12,810 nucleotides of DNA, from NCBI GenBank assembly GCA_003554375.1, contig PWGF01000156.1, positions 1-12,810 of the forward strand. Direction: 5' to 3'. Shown here piece after piece: positions 1 through 7,365 of the stretch (positions are counted from its first letter, which is position 1; each line of letters opens with the position of its first letter). Made by a program: the position numbers and the translations under genes. Under the pieces are notes generated by a model. The model ran no database searches. It was not told the origin of the DNA and saw only the letters and a list, made by a program, of their open reading frames with translations. This DNA is from Spirochaetaceae bacterium (lineage in GTDB: Bacteria; Spirochaetota; Spirochaetia; DSM-27196; SKKC01).

Positions 1-107
1 CGGCTTGCACGGACCGGGCCATTGACGGATGGGGTTGCTCGCGTGTCTCTCCCCCGTAGCGGGGTGGGCAAGTATACGCGCAGCTGCGGGTACAAGAGAA
101 CAGCGGT

Positions 108-115
108 AGAAGGAG
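108..115 (+). promoter_or_regulatory. Ribosome binding site deciding the start of the propeller lipoprotein
   Basis: AGAAGGAG lies 8 bases before the ATG at 124. The reading frame is open back to base 22, but only the 124 start has a good Shine-Dalgarno and puts a lipoprotein signal peptide at the N-terminus. Bases 1-107 show no recognisable gene end. They hold a short CCCCG-TAG-CGGGG hairpin (52-64) and a TTGACG hexamer (22-27) without a well-spaced -10, so I do not call a promoter. Confidence 0.75.
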
Positions 116-123
116 TTAGGACC

Positions 124-1497
124 ATGAGAAGGAACCGGCTGCATTTGGTCACAATCGGAACACTGTTGGCGGCTGCAGTGTTCACCGGCTGTGGCGCCGA
201 GAGCGCCGAAGCGCAGGTCGGCCCCGGTGAGGGCACCATGGGCCGCGGCGGGCCGGCGCGCAACGGCTGGTACGTAGGGCCGGGACCGACGGGCCCGGAT
301 CTCGAGATGAAATGGTGGGAGCTCGGGGGGAGGATGATTGATAATGCGAGCCCGGTGGGAGACAACCAGGGAGCCATCTACGGGCACGGCTTGTTCGGCG
401 CATACGAGGCTGCTACGGGCCGGGAACTGTGGCGCTGGGAGGATCTTGACGATCAGCCAAGGCCGCCGAGTTATGACTCCTCCCCGGCTTTCTACGATGG
501 GCGCGTGTACTTCGCGTACTCCGGTGAGGGCTTGCCGGGGGAAGAGAAGCCGACCTACGTATACGCCTTCGATGCCGGCAGCGGCAGGCTCGAATGGGAG
601 CGTGAAGTGGAGGGCTTGAACGGCCGCGACATTGTCGCAGCCGACGGGGCGATCTACCTCTCACAGTTCAAGAGACGACCCGGTGGGCTTGGTGGACATA
701 AGCCCGGTGCGCTCCTTGCGCTTGATGCGGAGAGCGGAGAGACGCTCTGGGAGCGTGAGCCCGACGGTGCGTTTGGGACGCCTGCGGTTGCCGAGGGTAT
801 GCTGTTCGTAATCGAAGAGGACTCCGAGGCCGCTCCGTACACGGTGCACGCTTTGGATGCGGCAAGCGGAGAGCGTGTGTGGCAGCGAGACGAGGATTTT
901 GCGTGGCAGATAATGGTTGCCGGTTCCGCCGTCTATGTATTAGTTGAGAGAGAAACGGGCATTATGGCGCTCGATTTGCACACGGGCGAGCAGTTGTGGA
1001 CCAAGAGTACTGATCTACGCGTCAGATATAGCACCGCAGCTACCGATGAAACGTTCTTCGTCGTCGGTGCGACACGTGGCCGAAGGGAAGATGAACACAT
1101 CTACGCCCTCGACAGCAGCGACGGGTCGGTGCGCTGGAGGACAGCGTGGAGGGAGTGCGCTGAGAAAGCGGACGTGGAATCGCGCTTCGGGTTGGAGGAG
1201 AGTTCACTGGACGGTCTGCTTAGCGATGGAGAACTGATGGTATCGGACGGTATTCTGTACACGCAGCTCGTCCCGAGAGCGGGAGCAGCGATAATGGCGG
1301 TGGATGCCGAGACGGGCGAGTTCCTGTGGTTGAGTGACTTGTTTCTCACAGGCGACGAAGAGCTGGAATCGGATACTCTGAATCCGGAAGGCGTAAAAGG
1401 GTTGTCGGCAACCATCGTTGACGGGCTGATTGTTGGACACGGTAACTACCATTTCGACCCTCTTGGCGTCATTGCGGTGATCGGTGACCGGGAGTAA
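124..1497 (+). CDS. PQQ-type beta-propeller lipoprotein (BamB-like fold)
   Basis: This is a 457-residue exported lipoprotein predicted to fold as a beta-propeller. The N-terminus MRRNR is followed by a hydrophobic stretch and a lipobox ending FTGC, which puts the lipidated cysteine at residue 23; Phe at -3 is slightly off consensus. After a Gly-rich linker come about eight repeats with the PQQ/WD40-like blade signature, a strand such as GxxYxxD followed by a turn of type ALDAxSGExLWE. Clear examples are YAFDAGSGRLEWE, LALDAESGETLWE, HALDAASGERVWQ, ALDLHTGEQLWT, YALDSSDGSVRW and AVDAETGEFLW. I see no PQQ-dehydrogenase catalytic set, so a scaffold or assembly role, as for BamB, is more likely than an enzyme. 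It sits 145 bases upstream of the C39 exporter on the same strand, which suggests a role with that export machine; this is inference. The fold is confident and the function is not. Confidence 0.9.
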   Translation: MRRNRLHLVTIGTLLAAAVFTGCGAESAEAQVGPGEGTMGRGGPARNGWYVGPGPTGPDLEMKWWELGGRMIDNASPVGDNQGAIYGHGLFGAYEAATGRELWRWEDLDDQPRPPSYDSSPAFYDGRVYFAYSGEGLPGEEKPTYVYAFDAGSGRLEWEREVEGLNGRDIVAADGAIYLSQFKRRPGGLGGHKPGALLALDAESGETLWEREPDGAFGTPAVAEGMLFVIEEDSEAAPYTVHALDAASGERVWQRDEDFAWQIMVAGSAVYVLVERETGIMALDLHTGEQLWTKSTDLRVRYSTAATDETFFVVGATRGRREDEHIYALDSSDGSVRWRTAWRECAEKADVESRFGLEESSLDGLLSDGELMVSDGILYTQLVPRAGAAIMAVDAETGEFLWLSDLFLTGDEELESDTLNPEGVKGLSATIVDGLIVGHGNYHFDPLGVIAVIGDRE

Positions 1498-1642
1498 TCA
1501 TGATGCGGAAAGCGCCGGGCGCAGCCCGCGGGCCGCGAGAACGGAGCAGTACGGCCACGGGATGGGAAGCGGCAGTCTCGGCCCGGCGCTTTGAGGAATG
1601 TGTGCGCGCAAAGGGATCCGATTGGAAGCCAAGGTATTGGGT

Positions 1643-3802
1643 ATGGGATTTCCCTTCATCAAGCAGCTTGACGAGACGGACTGCGGGGCGGCGTGCCTTG
1701 CCATGGTAGCGCGGTACTACAACAAGGACGTGGGCACGGCCCGAATCCGCGAAATCGCGTGCACAGACCGTGACGGCACGAATTTCTTAGGCATGATCAA
1801 GGCCGCCGAAGAGTTGGGCTTTGCCGCCAAGGCGGTGAAAGCAAAGGAGAAGGAGCTCGATACCGAGCTTCCGGTGCCCTTCATCGCGCACGTACGAATC
1901 GATGAGTACAACCTCTATCATTTCGTGGTTGTCTACCGTGTGACTTCGAGCCGGGTGTATGTAGGGGATCCCGCTCAGGGACGGGCGAAGCTTCCGCATG
2001 ATGAGTTCGCCCGCCTTTGGACCGGGGCCTTCATTGTGGCGGTGCCCGCGCCGGATTTCCGGGAGAACCGGGAGCTCACGGGTCCGCTCGGCCGCTTCCT
2101 GCCGCTTCTGTTGCCGTTCAAGAAGCAGTTTGCCGAGGTGTTTGTGGCCTCGCTGCTCCTGTTCTTTTTCAACATTGCGCAGTTCTTCTATATCCGGTTC
2201 CTTCTTGACGAAGTCCTTCCCGGAGGGATGTGGCTTGCCCTGCATGCGCTCTCCGCGGCGATGGTTGGGGTGGTGTTTCTGCGCGTCGGAGTGGAACTCG
2301 CACGCAAGTACGTCCTCGCGCAGGTGGGAAGCCGGATCGACCTATCGATCGTGTTCGCGTATCTGAGTCATCTACTCTCGCTTCCGCTGAGCTTTTTCGA
2401 CCGGCGTAAGGTAGGAGAAGTCATCACGCGGCTGGACGACGCCAAGCGTATCCGCAGCGTTCTTTCAGGTGCCACGCTATCGCTTCTGATGGATTCGTTC
2501 ATGATCGTGGGTATTGGTGCGTTTCTGTTTTCGCAGAGTCCGATGCTGACGGTGGTGATCCTCGCGACCGTTCCCGGATCGACAATCGTAGTGGTCGCCT
2601 TTCACAAGCCGTTTCGAGAGAACAATCGCAAAGCGATGAAGCTTCACGCCAGGAGCCACTCGCACCTGGTAGAGACGATGAGAAGCATTTTCACGGTGAA
2701 GGCGATGAATCACGAGCAGCGGAGCTTCCTGAAGGGCGAAACGCGGTTCCTCGATACGATTCGACAGCGGTTGAAGCTGGAACACATGGCGAACGCTCAG
2801 GGATCGTTCATCGGTCTGATCGAAGGCTGCGGCCGGATCGCGCTCTTCTGGATGGGCGGGTATCTCATCCTTCAGGGAGAGTTGTCGTTCGGACAGCTGA
2901 TCAGCTTCAGCATGCTTATGCGCCATTTCACCGGGCCGATGAAGCGGCTGCTGACGATGCAGCCGGAGCTTCAGAGTGCGTCGGTTGCAGCGAGGCGGCT
3001 TGTTGAGATCATGGACCTCGACCCTGAGCAGGCGGGAGGTGAGAGCCTCACGGATTGCAGCGACCTGCGTGGAAAGATCGAGTTTCGCAACGTCGACTTT
3101 CAGTACGGGACGCGTCGTCGTGTGCTCAAAGACATCAGCTTCACCGTAGATCCGGGGCAACGGTTGGGAATCGTCGGCGGAAGCGGAAGCGGCAAATCCA
3201 CTCTCATCAAGTTGCTTCTGCGGTTTTACGACCCCATAGACGGTAACATACTCATAGACGACATAGACATTCGCGATCTCAACACACGTGAGCTTCGCGG
3301 CTCCGTGGGGTACGTGCCCCAAGAGGTTACCCTGTTCGGTGGGACCGTCTATGAGAACCTCGTTATGCACCATCCCGAATGTACGATGCAGGACGTGGTG
3401 GTGGCGTGCGCGAAAGCACACCTCCTTGATTTCATCAACGAGCTTCCCGACCGATTCCAGACGGAGATCGGGGAGGCCGGATGTCGTCTCTCCGGGGGCG
3501 AGCGGCAGCGATTTGCGATCGCACGAGCGCTTGTGGGAAATCCCGGAATCCTCGTCTTCGACGAAGCCACGAGCGCGCTTGACAGTATAACCGAGCGGAG
3601 GGTCCAGAAAACCATCGAAAGATTGTCCCAAGAAGGGATTACGACGATCATGATTGCCCATCGGCTTTCGACCGTTGTCTCGTGCGACAGGATTCTCGTG
3701 ATGCGCGCCGGCGAGGTGGAGGAGTGCGGGACGCATGGGGAGCTGATTGCACGGGAGGACGGTACGTACGCGAGCTTGTGGCGCGAGCAACGGATTGCCT
3801 GA
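1643..3802 (+). CDS. Peptidase C39 domain ABC exporter (PCAT/bacteriocin-type)
   Basis: This is a 719-residue inner-membrane transporter that should cleave a leader peptide after a double-glycine-type site and pump out the cargo. Residues 1-135 form the C39 protease: Gln8 of the oxyanion hole, catalytic Cys14 in DETDCGAAC, His93 in LYHFVVV and Asp109 in VGDPAQG. The His-Asp spacing matches ComA. Residues about 150-430 form the six-helix ABC domain. The nucleotide-binding domain has Walker A GGSGSGKST (512-520), Q-loop in GYVPQE, signature LSGGERQR (616-623), Walker B ILVFDE (636-641) and H-loop His673, all intact. I chose ATG 1643 because AAGG lies 8 bases upstream and the family normally has few residues before the Gln. 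ATG 1598 (15 residues longer, Shine-Dalgarno too close) and TTG 1622 are alternatives. It overlaps the adaptor gene by one base. No substrate gene is seen in the 145-base gap upstream. Confidence 0.95.
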   Translation: MGFPFIKQLDETDCGAACLAMVARYYNKDVGTARIREIACTDRDGTNFLGMIKAAEELGFAAKAVKAKEKELDTELPVPFIAHVRIDEYNLYHFVVVYRVTSSRVYVGDPAQGRAKLPHDEFARLWTGAFIVAVPAPDFRENRELTGPLGRFLPLLLPFKKQFAEVFVASLLLFFFNIAQFFYIRFLLDEVLPGGMWLALHALSAAMVGVVFLRVGVELARKYVLAQVGSRIDLSIVFAYLSHLLSLPLSFFDRRKVGEVITRLDDAKRIRSVLSGATLSLLMDSFMIVGIGAFLFSQSPMLTVVILATVPGSTIVVVAFHKPFRENNRKAMKLHARSHSHLVETMRSIFTVKAMNHEQRSFLKGETRFLDTIRQRLKLEHMANAQGSFIGLIEGCGRIALFWMGGYLILQGELSFGQLISFSMLMRHFTGPMKRLLTMQPELQSASVAARRLVEIMDLDPEQAGGESLTDCSDLRGKIEFRNVDFQYGTRRRVLKDISFTVDPGQRLGIVGGSGSGKSTLIKLLLRFYDPIDGNILIDDIDIRDLNTRELRGSVGYVPQEVTLFGGTVYENLVMHHPECTMQDVVVACAKAHLLDFINELPDRFQTEIGEAGCRLSGGERQRFAIARALVGNPGILVFDEATSALDSITERRVQKTIERLSQEGITTIMIAHRLSTVVSCDRILVMRAGEVEECGTHGELIAREDGTYASLWREQRIA

Positions 3803-4956
3803 TGTCGTTCTTTTCGGTGAACACGCTCAAGCCCTCTCGCGAGTTCTATGAGAGCCGCCCGCCCTACTTCGTCGGTTTCTCGGTCATTGCGGTGGCGGTG
3901 ACGTTGGTGGCTGGGCTTGCCTTCCTGTGGTTTTTCGAAATGGAGGAGGTGGTGCGAGGGCACGCCGTAATCCGGCCGTGGGACAACACGAGTGTTGTTC
4001 GAAGCCGCACCGGCGGAGAAGTAGTCAAGGTTCCGCTGATGGACGGCGATCGCGTTGAGAAGGGTGACGTACTTCTTTCGGTCGACGTTCGCGACCAACT
4101 GGATCGAATCGAAGAGATCGTCCCGCGGGTGGAGCGGCGGAGAGAGCGGAGACAGCGAGTTGCCACGCTGCTTGCGGCGTTTGCTTCGGATGAGCCGAAT
4201 CCATTCCTGGTCTCGGAGGAACCTCGGTTCCACGAAGAATACGTTTCGCTTGATGCGGAACGGAGCCGACGGCGGGCGGAGCTCAACGAAACCGAGCTCG
4301 AGTTGACTCGAGAGCTTGCCAAGCCTGAGGAGTACCGGGCGGAAGGGCAGATCGAGCGACTGCGCCGGCGTCTCGAGACCCAGCGGTACGGGAAAGAGAC
4401 GTGGGCGGCACAGCGCCGCGCGGAGCTTCATCGCACGCTCGAGGAGCTACAGGAGGAGATTGCATCGCTGGATACCGAGCTCTCGCTATTGCGCCGTCAG
4501 GGAGAACGCGGCACTGTCCTGGCTCCTATCGACGGGTATTTGCGCGAGCTTCGTGAGTTGAATCCAGGCGATCACGTTGCAGAGAACGAGACGGTCTACG
4601 AAGTCATTCCAACCGACGAGGAGAAGTTGCGCGTTCGGGTTGAGATTCCGCCTCATGAAGTCGCGGAGCTCCGGGAGGGCATGGCGCTGCGAGTTCGCTT
4701 CGAATCACTACCGCCTCGGGAGTACGGCTTCATCGAGGGGGAGCTGACGAAAATCCCGGCAGACGGGCTCGTGGGGGACGATCGACCGCCTGTCTTCTAT
4801 CTCGAAGGGGAGATACCGCCGAGCGTGACCCGCGAACATGGCGACGGTGATACGGAGGTTCACCTTCGCCCCGGCATGACCGGGGAGGGGCGTGTCATTC
4901 GACGTGAGAGTCGCATTCTTGTGTACTTCATGAGGGTACTCGATTGGGTGTACTGA
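3802..4956 (+). CDS. HlyD-family periplasmic adaptor (membrane fusion protein)
   Basis: This is a 384-residue adaptor linking the C39 ABC exporter to the outer-membrane channel. A short cytoplasmic N-terminus is followed by one membrane helix (about 22-46). The first half of a biotinyl-lipoyl-like domain comes next, with VVRSRTGGEV and DGDRVEKGDVLL (about 64-92). A charged coiled-coil hairpin rich in Glu and Arg spans about 98-235. The second lipoyl half, GTVLAPIDGYL with PGDHV, lies at 237-270. A beta-barrel follows, ending in the conserved LRPGMTGEGRV (355-365). The ATG overlaps the exporter stop in TGATG, so translation is probably coupled; no strong Shine-Dalgarno is seen. The frame is open upstream to 3682, but that extension overlaps the conserved end of the exporter and is not credible. 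The coiled-coil is short to medium for the family. Confidence 0.93.
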   Translation: MSFFSVNTLKPSREFYESRPPYFVGFSVIAVAVTLVAGLAFLWFFEMEEVVRGHAVIRPWDNTSVVRSRTGGEVVKVPLMDGDRVEKGDVLLSVDVRDQLDRIEEIVPRVERRRERRQRVATLLAAFASDEPNPFLVSEEPRFHEEYVSLDAERSRRRAELNETELELTRELAKPEEYRAEGQIERLRRRLETQRYGKETWAAQRRAELHRTLEELQEEIASLDTELSLLRRQGERGTVLAPIDGYLRELRELNPGDHVAENETVYEVIPTDEEKLRVRVEIPPHEVAELREGMALRVRFESLPPREYGFIEGELTKIPADGLVGDDRPPVFYLEGEIPPSVTREHGDGDTEVHLRPGMTGEGRVIRRESRILVYFMRVLDWVY

Positions 4957-6392
4957 TTGGCGTGATCCTCGGACTCGCGCTGAGCAACGGCTCGGCCGGC
5001 GCTGAAATGCTCGAATGGGAAACGTTCCTCGATTCCTGGGCACACGAGACGGCCGAAGCTGAGCGCATCGCGGTGCAGCAGGCGGTTCTGCGGGCTCGAG
5101 AGGCCGAACTGGACCACGAAGTGGTGCCAAGCTTTCGCTTTCTCGGCGACGGGCTCTATTCGTGGCGCGGGGCGAGACCGGAAGAACACTCAGCCTCCTA
5201 TGGAGTGGCCCTAACGCAGTTACTGCCGTTCGGCGGTAGAGCGTCTGTTGCGCTCCAGAATACCACCCGTTTTGATTCCGGCGCGGACCGGGACAGGGCA
5301 TTCCGACAGGTCCCGGTTGCTTCGCTCCAACTGTCGTTGCCGCGCTATATCTCGCGTGAGTACCCGCGCGGTGTAAAAGCTGAGCTCGAGCGAGCCGGCC
5401 TGCGGAGACGAGAAGAGCAGATCGCGCTCGAGAAAGAGCACCACCGCATCGACGCAGTGGGAGTATACCGGAGGTTGTGGGAAGCGCGGGAGGATGTTGC
5501 TACGGCGGTGGAGCGGCTGGATGTGGAACGGAAGCGTCGGGATGCGCTCGAAGGGATGGTTGATGCCGGCATCGCGGTCGAGATGGATTACCTTGATGCG
5601 TGTGAGCAGGTCTCTCGGCTTAAGCTGAGGCGGGACGAGGCGTATGAGCAGCTTCGCAATTTGTTTTTGGGTTTGAGAGCCGCCCGACTGTACCGGGATA
5701 TTGCGTGGGATGAGTTCCGGAGGAAGCCCGTGGAGATACCGAGCGCTACTCTCATCGAAGATAGCGGGGGCCGGTTACTGGAAGAGTCTGCTTCCGGGCA
5801 CGGTCGAGTCTCCTCGCGTCCTGATGTGCGGGCGAGCCCGGAGTACCTGCTTCAGGCGCAGCGGGTACGGGAGGTTGAGCTCAGAATGGATTCGTTGCGT
5901 GCAGGACGAGTGCCGGAAGTATCGATCGATCTCTCCTACGCCCCGAGCTATGACGCGTTCGCGCCGGCCTACGGCTTTGCCGAGAGTTGGTGGAAGCTTG
6001 AGCCGGAGGAATACTATGAGCCGTTGGCGGTGAGCGTGTCGCTCGATTACGCTTATACTCCCGGGGCATACTCTCGCGAACGGGATCGATTGGAAGAGGA
6101 ATTGCGGACGGAACAGCTTCGCCGTGAGCGGATCGTACGCGAGCGGGAAGTCCAGTACCAGCGCGCTGCGCAGCGGGAACGGTTGCTCCAACGGAGAGTC
6201 GAGCGGTTGGCTGAGACTCGCGATATTGCCGAACGACGGTTGGATGCCGCCCGGCGTTTGCACGGGCAAGGCGAGCTCACGCGCATTGAGCTGCTCGAGC
6301 ACGAGCTCGCCTATGGAGAAAACCGGCGCGAGTTTCGCCAAGCCCGCATGGAGCTATGGTACAACGGCGAACGGGAGAAGGTGCGCTACTGA
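4944..6392 (+). CDS. TolC-like outer-membrane efflux protein
   Basis: This is a 482-residue protein, the third part of the export machine, predicted to form the outer-membrane channel and periplasmic tunnel. A hydrophobic N-terminus (1-20) ending SAGA-E resembles a signal peptide, although no positive charge precedes the core. The rest alternates long Arg/Glu/Leu-rich helices (about 25-60, 145-225, 285-300 and 385-470) with beta-like segments such as VPSFRFLGDGLYSW, VSIDLSYAPSY and AVSVSLDYAYTPG. This is the two-repeat layout of the outer-membrane efflux family. The start is TTG at 4944, with GAGGG (4932-4936) 7 bases upstream and a 13-base overlap with the adaptor gene. An in-frame GTG at 4962 is an alternative but would remove much of the signal. 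Family membership rests on architecture, length and context rather than a signature motif. Confidence 0.87.
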   Translation: MGVLIGVILGLALSNGSAGAEMLEWETFLDSWAHETAEAERIAVQQAVLRAREAELDHEVVPSFRFLGDGLYSWRGARPEEHSASYGVALTQLLPFGGRASVALQNTTRFDSGADRDRAFRQVPVASLQLSLPRYISREYPRGVKAELERAGLRRREEQIALEKEHHRIDAVGVYRRLWEAREDVATAVERLDVERKRRDALEGMVDAGIAVEMDYLDACEQVSRLKLRRDEAYEQLRNLFLGLRAARLYRDIAWDEFRRKPVEIPSATLIEDSGGRLLEESASGHGRVSSRPDVRASPEYLLQAQRVREVELRMDSLRAGRVPEVSIDLSYAPSYDAFAPAYGFAESWWKLEPEEYYEPLAVSVSLDYAYTPGAYSRERDRLEEELRTEQLRRERIVREREVQYQRAAQRERLLQRRVERLAETRDIAERRLDAARRLHGQGELTRIELLEHELAYGENRREFRQARMELWYNGEREKVRY

Positions 6393-6456
6393 GGCGGTGA
6401 GCGGCCCAATCTCGTCGGTGGTCCCACCGCCCGGCCGGACCGGCCGCCCCGGCCCC

Positions 6457-6540
6457 ATCCGAAAAGCCGGAGCACGGTCATCATCGCTGCCGGGACCACG
6501 AAGAACGTGCTACTGAGCACCACAGGCGTGTTTAAGCTTC
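6457..6540 (-). pseudogene. Relic of the C-terminal membrane anchor of a coiled-coil protein
   Basis: Read on the minus strand, this encodes LNTPVVLSSTFFVVPAAMM then TVLRLFG. It aligns without gaps to the last 25 or so residues of the intact coiled-coil gene at 9246-9815, which has YNTLVAASTTFFVVLAAMM then TLLRIFG. The DNA is also similar. The stop codon after FG has become TGG, and no repeat domain lies upstream, so it looks like a decayed copy. It lies in the gap between the convergent TolC-like and permease genes (6393-6552). That gap also has a GGCGGTG/CACCGCC pair (6394-6400 with 6425-6431) but no T-run, so I do not call a terminator. Confidence 0.65.
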
Positions 6541-6552
6541 TGCCGGCCCGGC

Positions 6553-7365
6553 TCACAGCGTCGAGATAAGCCGCTCCCGCGAGAGCCGCGGCGCAAGCCG
6601 CTTGAGAAGCACGAAGATCAGCGCGCTCAGAACCACCGCGCCGGCGGCGACGTGCCACGGGCGCAGCACAAAGAGCCCCATCACCTGAGATACGATCAGC
6701 GCTACCAGGGGAAGCACCACCACTCCCGCGATCTGCTGTGCTTCCATGAAGCTCTTTGCCTTGAGCGAGGCCATGACGGAGGCAGTCAACCCGGCAAACG
6801 CGATCGCCGGCACCAAGAGCAGCAGCGTCGGTACCCATATCCACGCGCCGACTATCCAGGTTCCCTGCGTGGAGAGGTAGAACGCGTTGGTTACGCCGAA
6901 ATAGACAACGAACGCAAGCCACCCGACGCCCACCGCCGGGACCAACGCGGAGAGCACCTTCGCAATAAGAAGCTCCCCGTTGGTGATCGGAGTATAGAGG
7001 AGCGTCTCCAGGGTGCGCCGTTCCTTCTCCCCGACAAATGCGTTTGCCGCTACGATGGTCGCGGTCATAAGCGGTACAATCAGAAAGAAAGGCAAGAAGG
7101 TGTAGTTCAGAACAACGTAGAGAACCTGGCCCGTGGCGTCTGCGATACCGGAAGGCGGCCGGTAGAACGGAATCAGCTCTTCGAGCTCACCGAGGTTAGC
7201 GGCATCGAGGGCTGCTTCGGAGAACGTGAAGACCGCAAGCAGAACCGCCGGAAGAAGGACCACCAAGAGCAGCGGGACCACGATCATGGGGATCCATACC
7301 ATCCGCTGAGCGGCAACCTCCCGGATGTCTTTGCGAATGACGGCTTTTATCCGTTGCGCGTTCAT
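6553..7365 (-). CDS. ABC-2 family exporter permease
   Basis: This is a 270-residue integral membrane subunit of an ABC exporter, encoded after its ATPase. Six hydrophobic segments can be read at about 23-47, 86-109, 134-157, 170-199, 212-234 and 238-255. A large external loop lies between the first two. The motif GEKERRTLETLL (112-123), just after helix 2, is the conserved cytoplasmic signature of ABC-2/NatB-type permeases and probably the coupling helix that meets the ATPase. The start ATG overlaps the ATPase stop as ATGA, and a strong GGAGG lies 7 bases upstream inside the ATPase tail. The substrate cannot be told from sequence: sodium, drug, lipid or peptide exporters all use this fold. 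It runs convergently with the TolC-like gene. Confidence 0.9.
   Translation of the reverse strand: MNAQRIKAVIRKDIREVAAQRMVWIPMIVVPLLLVVLLPAVLLAVFTFSEAALDAANLGELEELIPFYRPPSGIADATGQVLYVVLNYTFLPFFLIVPLMTATIVAANAFVGEKERRTLETLLYTPITNGELLIAKVLSALVPAVGVGWLAFVVYFGVTNAFYLSTQGTWIVGAWIWVPTLLLLVPAIAFAGLTASVMASLKAKSFMEAQQIAGVVVLPLVALIVSQVMGLFVLRPWHVAAGAVVLSALIFVLLKRLAPRLSRERLISTL

Noticed and set aside
52..64. CCCCG-TAG-CGGGG hairpin as a terminator of an upstream gene
   Set aside because: The stem is only 5 bp and no T-run follows; no upstream gene end can be identified in the window.
2477..3790. 437-codon open frame on the minus strand inside the C39 exporter
   Set aside because: It is fully antisense to intact ABC motifs, and its product has no recognisable domain; long antisense frames are common in GC-rich genes.
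6393..6552. Bidirectional terminator between the convergent TolC-like and permease genes
   Set aside because: GC-rich inverted repeats exist (for example GGCCGG-A-CCGGCC), but none has a proper loop and T-run on either strand.
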